From Lepidonotus clava (lineage: Eukaryota; Annelida; Polychaeta; Phyllodocida; Polynoidae): 64,000 nucleotides of DNA. Below, in pieces: positions 48,995 to 59,595 of the stretch. A program made the position numbers and the translations under genes. Position 1 is the first letter of the stretch, and every line of letters starts with the position of its first letter. The stretch is taken from positions 52,653,526-52,717,525 of the forward strand of contig OW387138.1 of NCBI GenBank assembly GCA_936440205.1, in the 5' to 3' direction. The notes beneath the pieces are model-generated. The model was given only the letters and a program-made list of their open reading frames with translations, had not been told where the DNA came from and ran no database searches.

Positions 48995-49690
48995 CTGAAA
49001 ATTAGTACGTTTGAATGCATTGCCTGGCAAATTATTGGAAAAAATTATCTACAGGAGATTGCAAAGTTTTCTGAACATTAATATTTTAGTGGATTGTTAA
49101 CATGGTTTTAGGAAAAAAATATTCAACAATAACAGCTATCATAGAATTTTTAAACAATCTATAGACCTTGTGCAGACATGGTCAGGTGATCACTTTTTGG
49201 TGATCAGCACGTGGTGATCAAGGACACATGGCTGTGGAGTAAATCAAAAGTTTTACATTTTCAATAACAATATTTGTTTAGTGTTATTCAGTGAATCTGT
49301 TATATTCAAAAGTAATCTGATGATTGAGGATTGTAAATAATAATGGTTAAAAATTGTTCATCAATATGGCGGCCAGATCATAATGGGCAGTTGTGACTTC
49401 ACCTGCACAAAGTCTATATTCTTTAATTAATATAGGTAAAGATCCATATATAATTTAATAAGACTGAGCTGGGTGCTTATATTTTTTAATGTTCGTTTAT
49501 TTATTGGGGAGTATCACTATTAAAGTTCGTACTTGTTCATATCCCGTACTGATCTGTTTATTCATTATTCGACTCAGTGATATTATATCGTTTATCGTGG
49601 GTCTTTCGTTTGCTTGGAGATGTTAATAAAAGTGTTATACTAAGATAATGGGGAGTTCTTAGTGATTATTCGTTGAAGTAGCTAGCTCTC
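48995..49690. other. Unassigned AT-rich DNA
   Basis: Could be an intron or upstream region of the Cys-rich gene; no further exon supported. Confidence 0.25.
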
Positions 49691-50250
49691 TCCAGATTGA
49701 TGTTATCCTGGATCATGATTCAGTTCTTAGTGGTAGAGATTCTAAGTAAAGGGGCTCAATCCTATACAAAGAACACGCGCTTGGCAAGAGGTCAGTTTAT
49801 TACATTCATAATAATATTCCGAAGGTACAAGTATACAGTTCTCCATCCATACAGTTCTTTCCTTTCATTTCACAATTCAAACACATCAGTATCAATCCAA
49901 CCAGGTATAGCTTTGATCAAGCTTCCCCTTTCGCAAGGTATATACGCTCTTACACTGTTGAGAGAGTCACCTCCCGTCTACCGGTAACGGAGACCATTGG
50001 TAGGATCTCCGTCACTTCCAGCATGCAGTCCATAAGGCTAAGCCTAAGCTGTCCCAATCCTTACTATCACCTGTTCATTGTGGTTACTACCATCTTAACA
50101 CTACCTGTGTGATCCGTATGTAAGACTATTGCTCCATGTGTTCCATTCGAACTCTATCTTGGTCTGCTCGTCTATCTCAAGTCTCATACCGCTTATATAG
50201 CGACAGCCGAAAGGCTTGTCGCTATGCTCATTTACACTATTACTTAATGA
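49691..50250 (+). repeat. Diverged relative of the ~650-bp repeat
   Basis: ggggctcaatcctatacaa, gcgcttggcaagaggtcagttt and ttccgaaggtac parallel gggcgctcaatccataaca, aatgcttggcag...agttt and ttccaaggtat of the better copies. Homology fades after about 49830. Confidence 0.45.
50197..50225. other. Stable hairpin with GAAA loop
   Basis: ATAGCGACAGCC-GAAA-GGCTTGTCGCTAT forms a 12-bp stem with one bulged base and a GNRA-class loop, overlapping a TATATAG word. It may be an RNA structure of a retroelement leader or chance. Confidence 0.5.
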
Positions 50251-50645
50251 AGTCTTACCTATCTCTCATACTGCCCATTCTTACTCACATAAACTAATTC
50301 TATTTCTAGCTATCATATAAACTAATGTTGACGGTGAGGCCTGCTGTCCTTAATATCTTTTAGCTAGATGTTTCGATCCATAACGTACCCTTACAGGTCT
50401 CCATCGTCATTTGTCGTACCTGTGCGTACCTGCAGGACGTGCCTCAGCCCGGCTACAGTCCCTACACCTGGGGACTTTGCCACTCTCCATATACTCTAAC
50501 TATGCCACTAAACGATGTCGCCGCCTGGCGTTTAGCACACGTATCAGCGTTACAAGTTCCACTATAATATTCTTGCCAATACAAACGAGTTTACAATATT
50601 TTATTATATACTATTCTAGTTTTTCTTGCACTGTACCTCAGTGCA

Positions 50646-50830
50646 AGACCTTAAAAGGGCTTTTGATACTGTTTCTCATACAAAATTACTAGCAAAATTA
50701 CATGAGATTGGTTTACATAAAGACACAGTGGAATGGTTTGAGATGGTCTAACTAATAGACAACAGCGAGTACTGTTTAATAACAATACATCTGATGTTTT
50801 GCCAATTTCTTATGGAGTACCGCATGTCAT
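50646..50830 (+). pseudogene. LINE RT fragment
   Basis: LKRAFDTVSHTKLLAKLHEI (palm A) and, one frame over, LTNRQQRVLFNNNTSDVLPI followed by SYGVPH. Same superfamily as the RT at 34.5 kb. Truncated on both sides. Confidence 0.7.
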
Positions 50831-50989
50831 ACACTGTCATATACTGCACCAAGGTGGTTAGTAAAACACCTTTTGCATGTAACTAGTATTAGTGTATAAA
50901 TAAGATAAAGAAATAGTCACCAGATTGTGAAAGATATATTATAAAAGGTATTTGAAATTATATAAATTACTTTATCATACAGTTTGATT

Positions 50990-51445
50990 ATGGTAGGCGC
51001 TTCTGGTAGGTGTAATAAACCTGTTCAGTCAAGACAGACAGGCTAAGTCTACCAGCGGCAGCACTACTTGGGAGAAAATCAATATCAAACCAATATATAA
51101 AAATGATGCCCAACAGTTAGAGCCAGAGCAAGCCAATAACCACTTGGATCATTCCGAGTCTTAAGGATTTGGGGGTTTGGTTAGCTACTCATAGCATTTG
51201 GTGACATCTGGTGACTAAAGGAAGAACTAACACTGTTTGTGAAGCCGTATGGAGATAGCCAGACTTTATTGAGGAAGCTTACCTCTGGGCAATGACCGAC
51301 TGTTATACATAGGATTATAACAACTTATTGATACACCAGTGATTGTGACGTATCGTGTAATCCACAATAAACTTACTCTCAACCAAGCGTTGTCTGCATT
51401 TTGGATATGAAAGCCCATTTCATGGACTACTTATACAGTTCAGCT
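50990..51445 (-). repeat. ~650-bp interspersed repeat, copy 4 (inverted)
   Basis: Reverse complement shares acctaccag, gtgatatt..gattttctcc, caccagatgtcacc and gggctttcatatccaaaatg-type words with the others; it is shorter and more diverged. It lies between two LINE fragments of plus orientation. Confidence 0.6.
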
Positions 51446-51811
51446 AGCAAGAATACTAATGGTTAAGTAATGGCATATCAGAGGATAAAGTGATTTAAGT
51501 TCCCCGTAATACTATAAAAACCCTAAACTAATTCTAACCTTCAATACCATAATGACAAGGTAAAATTGCAATATGAGTTAAACAAAATATTAAATTGGCG
51601 TGGTACAAATTTACTAACCATTAATATTAAAAACAATACTTTGGATGCAGATTAAATTGGTAACTGATAATCGACATAATGAAATATTTATGATCAAGAG
51701 TTGTCCATTAGAACGTGTAATGAAGGACTACTAGTTGATATATCATTATCTTTCAGAGAACATCAGAATTTATTAAGAAATGCAGTCCAATTAAAACTAT
51801 ATTAACCTCAT

Positions 51812-52300
51812 ATGCAATCATACACAATATTATTACCTGTGATGAAGTGTGCAATTTTTATATATGATAAGAATATGCAGTATTCAAATACTAAATCACA
51901 AAAATTACAAAATCAAGCCTTATCGATTGTCTTCGATCAACATAATAAGCGTTATGTTGACAGAGACTCTACTGAAACATTACATAGGAACTGTAACATT
52001 TTACACATGAATGAAAAATTATTAGATAACAGGGAAATAGGGACTAGAAGACACAATGGTAAGCTCTTTCCTGTTACCTGAGGTGAAGCATCCAAAAACA
52101 AAGAATCCTAAATATTAAATCATGTCCCTTTGGAATATTCAAACTGTCGAACATGGGAATATTATTGATACATCAATGTTTAAAACAGCTATGAAAAATG
52201 AAATCCCAAACCCATATGAAAAACTCATGTAAGGTGATTGGGCCTAGTGTTATTGTTCATTAATCAAAATAAATAGAAGTACTGGTGTTCTCATCTCATC
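51812..52300 (+). pseudogene. LINE ORF2 C-terminus and 3' end with (CTCAT)n tail
   Basis: QNQALSIVFDQHNKRYVDRD, then KLLDNREIGTRRHNGKLFPV parallels LLDNRDIHTRRHGGRLFKIP at 35.4 kb. After a stop, SLWNIQTVEHGNIIDTSMFK is the usual last block. The copy ends in AATAAATAG and a (TCATC)n run at 52285-52303, the 3' tail of this family. Confidence 0.7.
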
Positions 52301-52498
52301 TCATCTTATTATTAACATCACTAAATGCTGTTATTACGGCAGAAGTAGAATAATGAAAAGTTACACTAGTATATTGTAGTAACCCGCCCCCACTAGATAT
52401 TGTACAACCATTTCTCCTTTATTTCTGAGTGAGGAGATTCTATGTTGCAAAATATCTGCACTCTGGTACATCAGACGCGAACTTCATTATTATTTCAG

Positions 52499-52625
52499 AT
52501 CACAATGTCTACATGTGTCCTAGTGACTGGTGGTGCTGGTTTTGTTGGGAGTCACACGGTCATTGAGCTATTGAAAGCAGGCTTCAAACCAATATTAGTT
52601 GACAACTTGATTAATGCAAAGCCAA
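52499..52625 (+). CDS. GALE: First coding exon of UDP-glucose 4-epimerase
   Basis: Exon bounded by an acceptor (ttatttcag, 52490-52498) and a GTAAGT donor at 52626. From the ATG at 52505 it reads [20 protein letters not shown], then [14 protein letters not shown] and NAKP: the N-terminal Rossmann strand with the GxxGxxG NAD-binding motif (GGAGFVG) and the acidic residue (D) after the second strand. GALE interconverts UDP-galactose and UDP-glucose in the cytosol (Leloir pathway). 40 codons plus one base, ending in the usual NAKP/NAxR border. The 5' UTR must start in an upstream exon. No further GALE exon was found in the 11 kb to the right, which is occupied by a LINE on the opposite strand, so intron 1 is long or the gene is broken. 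Confidence 0.85.
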
Positions 52626-53419
52626 GTAAGTACATCCATTTGCTATGGAAAACATCACAGAGAGGAGCCAATGGCTGTAAACTATAATTGACACATTACT
52701 TTGTTTACCATTTTATTTATCCTGCTTACCTAAAAGGTTGGTCCAATTTGATGTTTAACATTAAAGAAAAACAAATTTCAAGTTTTTAGACAGACACATT
52801 TTTGGGGCTTACACTTCCGTTTCTGAACATGACAAATGGTATTTTCCTGGCTCAAGAGTTAGATAGATTCATTTGCAGTCAGAATATCATCAAGTTGGTG
52901 ATGATGTTGACAAGAGATTGTTGATTCATTAGGTTTATCTAGGAAAGCAAATCTATGTAATGCTATGATTTATAATGACCAGTTCAACATGATCTCAGCA
53001 TAGAGTATAGATACTTTTTTCCTTATCTTAACAAAAAATCAGTAAGCGTTTTAACAGAAACATTAATTGAGTTACAGTCCCTCACTTCTCCTAATATACT
53101 GGAGTTGATCAGGATGAGCCTAGTACAACTACACTAATATAGTGACAAAGTTCACTTTCAAAAACAGCTATTTATTCAATCATCTACAATATGTATAGAA
53201 TGATCGTAGTAGTATGATGGAGTCCCTAGCTTGCAATGCTAATGCTACTAAATAGTTCACTAGGTCACTATGACAGAGTTTGTGTTCAAAATTGGTTCGT
53301 AGCCTGATATATGTTTTGTTGAACTAGGTCATTACAACCTACTTTAATAAATTAGGCCAGGATAATTATAAAGGTCATAGATAATAAATGGTCTAGATTA
53401 GAATTACTGGTTAAAAAAA
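52626..53419 (+). other. Start of the GALE intron, nothing else recognised
   Basis: No exon or repeat supported. Confidence 0.35.
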
Positions 53420-53540
53420 GGGCACCGGCAAAAGGACCATGGCAAGTGGGTGTGGAACGAGGTGGAGACCGGAGGCCATAAGGCCGGAGGTTTCCACCTC
53501 GTTCCTGAACGCCTCCTTGCCATGTTCCTTTTACCAGGGG
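53420..53540. repeat. 121-bp near-perfect palindrome
   Basis: Centre ATAA at 53478-53481. Arms pair through GGCC, GGTGGA/TCCACC, GGAACGAGG/CCTCGTTCC, CATGGCAAG/CTTGCCATG and AAAAGGA/TCCTTTT. A diverged copy of one arm (ggtgtggattgaggtgaagaccgg) lies at 53655. Foldback MITE or hairpin-RNA source. Confidence 0.75.
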
Positions 53541-54654
53541 GGCCTCTATTATAAGGATATATTTTTTCGCAGAGTAATACATGGTGTATTTTTTCAATGT
53601 TGAGTGCAAAGGGGGCGCCGAGGGAAAAAACACATCACAGGGGGGTGTGGGGTGTGGATTGAGGTGAAGACCGGAGACCGTCAGGTCAGAGGTATCAGAG
53701 ATATCAGAACAGCAAAATATGATATATATACATAGGATATCAAGAGGCCAATTGTTAACAATAGTAGTTAAACATAATGTAAACTATAGGGTGCTTTCTA
53801 AGACCCCATAGAATACTTGTTCAAAACCAAAGCATAAACTATAGGTGGCCTCTAGGGCCCCATAGAATACTGTCAGTCAAAGCCAGGCCATACTGGAGAT
53901 GGCTGGTGCAGCAGCAGCAGCATGGTGAGGGTGAGTCAGTGAACAAAGAACAGGACAAGTCAAGCTCAGTGGACAGACTGATGATTGAGAGAATTGGTCT
54001 CCAATTTATACAGAAACTCGGCACAGGGCCACAGCTGTCAGAAGTTGGACACGTGTAGTTCTCCACATTTATGACGAGAAAATCCATAATACATGACACA
54101 TGTGTCCCTAATCCAGTGTGTAAAAGTATTGACATCCTGCATACATGTGGCAAAAACAGTTACACAACTGATCTGTGGCCTGCCATGTTACATCCCAATT
54201 TCATAGTCCAATAATCAAGCTTATAGTTCATTAGCTTTCTGAATAATATGATATTGACCACACCAACAGTACATTCACAATAATTTTAGGTTTACATAAA
54301 GTTTTTACAGAAATATCTACACCTTAATAAGACCCATACAATAATCACATACATGCACAATGATACCAGTATATGCTGCCTAGCCTTCATAAACATGTAC
54401 TACATATAGGACCATTTATTCAAGTGACCATTATTAAACTATAAACACACAAGATAGATCCCAGACTTCTACAATAAGGTCAGTAGCATAAATAGACTAT
54501 GCTTTCGTACCGAGACATTTTTATACACAATCAGGTTTAACAAAATCAGTCACAATTAGGTTATTAAGATCATTACAATTATCAGATTATTGTATCTGTT
54601 AACCATTTGTGTTGCAACTTTTTAAATTTGTAAAATGAATCTGTATTTCGAGTG
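53541..54654. other. Unassigned DNA beyond the LINE 3' part
   Basis: May include LINE 3' UTR close to 54655. A CAG-type run (gcagcagcagcag) lies at 53910. Nothing else seen. Confidence 0.3.
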
Positions 54655-55620
54655 TCAAATGAATAAACTATGGTTAGTCATCTTTTTGGTTTGAGAGCGT
54701 AGCCCAAAGGTAACATATTTAGTTTTCTTTATATTAATTGTGAGTTTATTCTTATTGCACCACTTGGTAAAATTAACCAAGTCCTCTTGTAATAAAGCAG
54801 TGGATTCATTCAAATCAGTTTTATAAATTACGGTATCATCGGCATAAAGTGAGTACATAGAATTTGTAATACAGGACGCTAGGTCATTAACATAAATTAA
54901 GAAAAGTAAGGGACCCAATATGCTACCTTGGGGTACACCACAGGATATATTTCTATTAGTTGATACCATATTATTTACAGTAGTATGCTGTTTTCTGTCC
55001 TTAAGATAGTGTCCCATCCAATTTAATAGCAAACCTTTGATACCATGGTTGTATAGCTTCTTAGTCAAAATAGAATGATTTACAGTGTCAAAGGCTTTTG
55101 ACATATCTATGAAAGTAGCTATTGTAAATTTACTGTTATTAGTACCATCAAAAATGTCACCAGTGAAATGTGAGACAGTATTAATAGTCGAATTATCTTT
55201 GCGAAAGCCTCCTTTTTTGGAGTCTAATAAATTATTGACTTCTAGGAAATGTGATACCTGTTTGTGAACAACTTTCTCAATGATTTTAGAGGGTAGTGGT
55301 AACAGTGATACTGGCCTTAAATTATTAACATCATTCTTATTACCCACCTTCTGCAGTGGAATGATATTGGCTATTTTCCATTCATCTGGGCAAATACCCA
55401 ATAGTAAACTTTGGTTTACTATATGTAACAACACATCCATTTTACAGATAAATGCATCTCTTAAAATAGTACTTGATAATCCCTGAACTGATGAGGCTTT
55501 AAAGGGTTGAATTTCCTTACAGATACTAAGAAGCTCTTTTCTCGTGGTTTGTATATTTTCACTATATAGAAGGAACTGTTGGAATTCAAAAGTGGGCTGT
55601 GTGCAAATCTCCCAAATAAC
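54655..55620 (-). pseudogene. CR1/L2-type LINE ORF2: reverse transcriptase
   Basis: Minus frame with SICKEIQPFKASSVQGLSS, PLQKVGNKNDVNNLRPVSLL, KKGGFRKDNSTINTVSHF, ATFIDMSKAFDTVNHSILTK (palm A), ISCGVPQGSILGPLLFLIYV, YADDTVIYKTD (catalytic, 54823-54846) and WCNKNKLTINIKKTKYVTFG. Intact over 320 residues, but the thumb and C-terminus after about residue 335 are missing. The first ~25 residues of the open frame belong to inserted DNA, not the LINE. Confidence 0.85.
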
Positions 55621-55639
55621 TGACCAAATTTGCCTCCAT

Positions 55640-56240
55640 TGAACACATGCTAGAATGAGACCATTTGGGTACATACTTACCCTTCTATCTATGAATCAAA
55701 TAAGCACACCAAGATGTTGATAAATAATTCAGTGTAAAACTATAATCTTCTCCTAATTTTTGTTTAGATTTATTATTTCTTATTTGGATAGATAAAAGCC
55801 AAATCTTTTTGCTTAATTTCAAGAGGTCAGTATCAACTCTATATGCAGGTTGGTGTATGTTACACTGAATGTTAGCCATCCACAGAATGCAGCAATCTGA
55901 TTGGCTGAGATGCACTCCATCCAAATATGCTAGGTGGCAGCACCAGTGTTAGCCTGTACAGTAGCCACTGTGCAGACATTATATGCAGGTTGGCCTATGT
56001 TACACTGAATGTTAGCCATCCACAGAATGCAGTAATCTGATTGGCTGAGGTGCACTCCACTCCAAGTTACTCCATCAAAATCTGCTAGGTGGCAGCACCA
56101 GTAATAAGTCCGCGCAGTAACCACTATGTAGACATATCTGTAGACTAGCAATCCCTATGAGGATGGATCTATCAGAGAATTCATTTATCAATCTCAATGT
56201 AGTCATCATGAGTTTATTTCTTTTTCAACCGTCTTTTGTC
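55640..56240. other. ~600-bp insertion in the LINE with an internal tandem duplication
   Basis: Separates the LINE linker from its RT. Holds two ~135-150-bp direct units (55841-55978, 55979-56130) sharing atatgcaggttgg, ttacactgaatgttagccat, gattggctgag and gctaggtggcagcaccagt. Superfamily unknown. Confidence 0.65.
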
Positions 56241-57407
56241 AAATTTGCCGAAGGCACTTGTAGCTATAGAAATAGGTGACACATACCCTGCATATGACCA
56301 ATCATCATTTAGATTTTTGGCTAAATTAGGCCCAATGTCTGTGAAAAATGTATTTATATAGTTGGCTGTTTCAAACTCATCTATTGGTTGATCAGAGGTT
56401 TGATCAATCAAGTGGATTTTTTGTTCACAATTGCCTTTCTTGGGCAATATTTCATGTACTGTTTTCCAGAATTTTTTTGAGCCTTGTTTGTTAATATTTA
56501 GTTCATTTTTTACAAAATCACATTTAGCTTTTCTAATTTGAATTGTACAATGATTTCTCCGAGATCTAGCAGTAGCCCAATCTTCCTTTTTCCCAGTCTT
56601 TTTAGCCTTTTTCAAGGCATCATCTTTATCCTTAATCAGAACTAATAATTCATCTGATATCCATGGCTCCTTTAACTTTTTGATTTTAAATTTTTTAATT
56701 GGGCACATGACATCTATGATGTCAGTAACAATTTGTTTGAATTTAGCCCAAAATAAATTTGGATTTCCGATATTGAAAATTTCAGTCCAGTCAGTGTCAT
56801 TTATTTGGTTACAAAATATTTCTTTGTCATAGTATCGATAGGTTCTTCCCAAAAATTCTGATTTAATTTTAACAGGGCTGACTTTTTTCCTATTAACAAA
56901 GATCATTTGATGGTCACTAAGATTTACATTAAGAATCCCGTAAAATGAAATTACAATTTGATGCTATTTGATCAATACAACTATTCTTTTGTAGACTATA
57001 CCTAGTCGGACCATCAATTAATAATTTCAAACCATTCTGAGTAAGAGCTTCTTTTACACTTTTGGTGCCATCATCTCTGTTATCTAGGAAATTACCGTTA
57101 TAATCACCCATCATAAATAAATCAATTTTAGTTAAATCACAATCAGCAATACAGTCTTCAATATATTTAGCACAAACAGCAATATCCCCTTGAGGCGGTC
57201 TGTATAAATTTGCTATTACAATATTATGTTGCTTTTCCAAAACAATTTCAATCCATTGACATTCTACATGCTTGGTACTAACATTCAAGTAGTCATAGTT
57301 GGATGTAATTATTTTCAGGCTACTATTAACGTAAATACAAACCCCACCTCCTTTCTTGATAAAATTCTAACTATAATCACACCAACTTCTATCAAGTCTA
57401 TACAGCG
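56241..57407 (-). pseudogene. CR1/L2-type LINE ORF2: endonuclease C-terminal part and linker
   Basis: From 57407 the minus strand reads YTLYRLDRSWCDYS, GGGVCIYVNSSLKII, WIEIVLEKQHNIVIANLYRP, FMMGDYNGNFLDNRDDG (catalytic GDxN), PTRYSLQKNSCIDQIASN and, one frame over, VNLSDHQMIFVNRKK (SDH). The linker follows (WISDELLVLIKDKDDALKKA ... GSKKFWKTVHEILPKK ... INTFFTDIGPNLAKN). A stop near 57370 and a frameshift near 56920 are present. The N-terminal endonuclease part lies at 62873-63044, beyond an LTR element. Confidence 0.8.
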
Positions 57408-57411
57408 TATA

Positions 57412-57626
57412 TGTAGTGAATCTAGGTATATAGTGAATCTAGGTATATATATCAGACTTACTGTAGGATCTTGGGGATGTTTGGGGAGACTTGCCTGACG
57501 AAACTGGAGGTCGCACGTGTACGCTCGGGTCCAGTCAGGTATCATCTGGCGTCCACGCTCGGCCTCCGCGCTGGCAGCGTCCCCTCGCGGATTACGCGAG
57601 AACGACGCGTTTCCGCGTTTACTACA
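57412..57626 (-). repeat. 3' LTR (215 bp)
   Basis: TGTAGT...ACTACA ends. Matches the other LTR over its shared ~197 bp; carries an extra 18-bp copy of agtgaatctaggtata. Confidence 0.85.
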
Positions 57627-57640
57627 TTCCTCCCCGTTCC
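57627..57640 (-). promoter_or_regulatory. Polypurine tract
   Basis: GGAACGGGGAGGAA on the minus strand abuts the 3' LTR, the expected start site of plus-strand DNA synthesis. Confidence 0.65.
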
Positions 57641-57895
57641 ATTTTTTTAGGAGGGTTCCCTCCACCAGTAGTGGCTATGTTCAGGAGGGCACCCACAGGG
57701 AGTGGTCATGTTCAGGAGGGCACCCTCACGAGAGTGTTCTTGTTCAGGAGGGCACCCCCACTCAGGCAAATCTCACTAACACGCCGGCTTAAGCCGAGCA
57801 GCTAACGATGTATGTACAGGTTCGAGATTGCGCCGAGTCTGGCCCAGCATCTCGCATCTAGTTACTACTATGTACAGTGGTTGGGTCTTCCTGAC
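57641..57895 (-). repeat. 3' untranslated part of the LTR element with gttcaggagggcacc repeats
   Basis: tgttcaggagggcaccc occurs at 57677, 57710 and 57741 with a diverged first copy (aggagggttccct, 57650), about 32 bp apart. Confidence 0.75.
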
Positions 57896-59524
57896 TTACA
57901 ACCCGAAAAGGTTCCTTGCCTTCCCCGAGAAGGTCTCCCGGACAAGGCTTGGAGGGATTCCATGAAGCTCCCTCTCTCGGTCCACCACCAGGCAGATGGA
58001 ATTCGGCGCGTGCTGGTTGGACCAAATCCCTTGTGGACAATGGCCTTGGCTACAGTAAGGGCTGCCCTTCTTTTGAAGAAGTTCATCCAACTCCAGGCCC
58101 TGCATGACCTGATCCACTTGGTGGCCATCAACACTCAGTAATTTTACCGAGATGCTGGACTTCGCCCCAGGGGATGCCTCTGACATGTGCCTCTCAACTG
58201 GTTCACTGTTTAAGCACTGCCACTGGATCTTCTGTGAAGTCAGCCCATGCCGGTTGCACTGAATTCCCCGTAGGCAATGGGATGGGCTTAGGTATGGGCT
58301 GCCCTTCTTCCAAAGGAGTTCGTCTGACTCCAGGCCCTGCATGACCTGATCCACTTCAGGGTCGCCTTCCACACTCAGTAATTTTACCGAGATGTTGGCC
58401 TTTGCACCAGGGATTGCCTCCGACTCGTGCTTCACATCTGGGTCACTGTTGAAGCACCGCTGCTGGATCCTCTGTGAAGGCAGCCCATGCTGGTTGCAGC
58501 GAGTCCCCCGCAGGCAATCGGATGGGCGAAGGTACGGACTGTCCTTCTTCTTAAGGAGTTCATCCAAGTCCACTCCCTGCACAACCTGATCCACTTCAGG
58601 GTAGCTGTCAACACTCAGTAATTTTACCGAGATGCTGTTTACCGAGATGCTGGACTTCACCCCAGGGGAAGCCTCTGACTTGCTCTTCACATCTGGTCCA
58701 CTGTTGAAGCTCTGCTGGTGGACCATTTGTGAACTATGCGCTGACCTCTGCAACATCTCTTGGCATCCTGTGCTGGTCTCTTGGCTGTGCCTCCAGTCCC
58801 ATGAGTGGATGGAAATGGGCTGTTCGTTTTGGGAAGTAACAGCCAATAGGTGGGCCACCACTGCCTGCTGCCAGAGGGTTCTGTCTTCGGAAACCCGAAG
58901 GTAGATGTTGATACCAATCTTCTTGACTGCCACGGTGTCTCTTCCTATGGTTGGCTTTGGCAATGCATGCATCTGGTTGATCTTGTTGTCCCTTCCCGGG
59001 ACCCGAGTTGGTTGGAGTTCTGTTGCATTGACAACGTATGACCCTGGGATATTGATGGGTGGACAGTTGATACCACTCTCCCCCATACTGGATGGCATTG
59101 TGGCTCTTGGGGAACAGGTGACACCAGCATGGCGGTCTGAACAGGCTGCAGCCATGAGCTTAACTTCCCGGTCTTTTTTGTGTCCAGCACCTCTCACAGC
59201 GTCCACTTTTCTATGGGCTGAGAACTCTTCTGTCTTCTTCTCCCAGGGGGCTACCAGCTGTTGGGATTCCTGGCCAGTGGATGGAGCCTGTTGAGCCTCC
59301 AGGTCTAAGGGTAAAGACTGGTCTGGGGGGCGACCTCGGTTGAGAAGGGGTGGTGACACTTGCTGAGATCCCTGGGCCAAGGGTGAAAACTGGTCCGGAG
59401 GGCGACCTCGGTTGAGAAGGGGCGGTGACACTTGTTGGGATCCCTGGGCCGAGGGGGACGACTGGTCCGGAGGGCGACCTAGGCTGAGAAGGGGTGGTGA
59501 CACTGGTTGAGAACCCCGGGCCAA
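57896..59524 (-). CDS. LTR element ORF2, 542 residues, unknown
   Basis: Lies just after ORF1 in another frame. Begins with three ~24-residue units (GSQQVSPPLLNRGRPPDQ), then a middle part with INIPGSYVVNATELQPTR and TVAVKKIGINIYLRVSEDRT followed by LWQQAVVAHLLAV, then three to four ~80-residue units (ISVKLLSVDG, EVDQVMQGLE, DELLQKKGSPY, CLRG..CN.HGL). The middle part looks like a folded domain, but matches no polymerase, integrase, protease or envelope I know. The long open frame despite many repeats argues for coding selection or very recent origin. Confidence 0.6.
   Translation of the reverse strand: MARGSQPVSPPLLSLGRPPDQSSPSAQGSQQVSPPLLNRGRPPDQFSPLAQGSQQVSPPLLNRGRPPDQSLPLDLEAQQAPSTGQESQQLVAPWEKKTEEFSAHRKVDAVRGAGHKKDREVKLMAAACSDRHAGVTCSPRATMPSSMGESGINCPPINIPGSYVVNATELQPTRVPGRDNKINQMHALPKPTIGRDTVAVKKIGINIYLRVSEDRTLWQQAVVAHLLAVTSQNEQPISIHSWDWRHSQETSTGCQEMLQRSAHSSQMVHQQSFNSGPDVKSKSEASPGVKSSISVNSISVKLLSVDSYPEVDQVVQGVDLDELLKKKDSPYLRPSDCLRGTRCNQHGLPSQRIQQRCFNSDPDVKHESEAIPGAKANISVKLLSVEGDPEVDQVMQGLESDELLWKKGSPYLSPSHCLRGIQCNRHGLTSQKIQWQCLNSEPVERHMSEASPGAKSSISVKLLSVDGHQVDQVMQGLELDELLQKKGSPYCSQGHCPQGIWSNQHAPNSICLVVDRERELHGIPPSLVRETFSGKARNLFGL
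58130..58880 (-). repeat. Coding tandem repeat in ORF2, period 240 bp
   Basis: The word agtaattttaccgagatg recurs at about 58138, 58378 and 58618, exactly 240 bp apart, again a multiple of three. Confidence 0.9.
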
Positions 59525-59560
59525 GGGTGATGACTGGTCTGGGGGGCGACCTCGGTCAAG
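59290..59560 (-). repeat. Coding tandem repeat in ORF2, period ~72 bp
   Basis: ggcgacctcggttgagaagg recurs with small changes near 59328, 59400, 59472 and 59546. Confidence 0.85.
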
Positions 59561-59595
59561 GAGGGGTGGTGATTGGCCACGCTGACCACCCCTTT

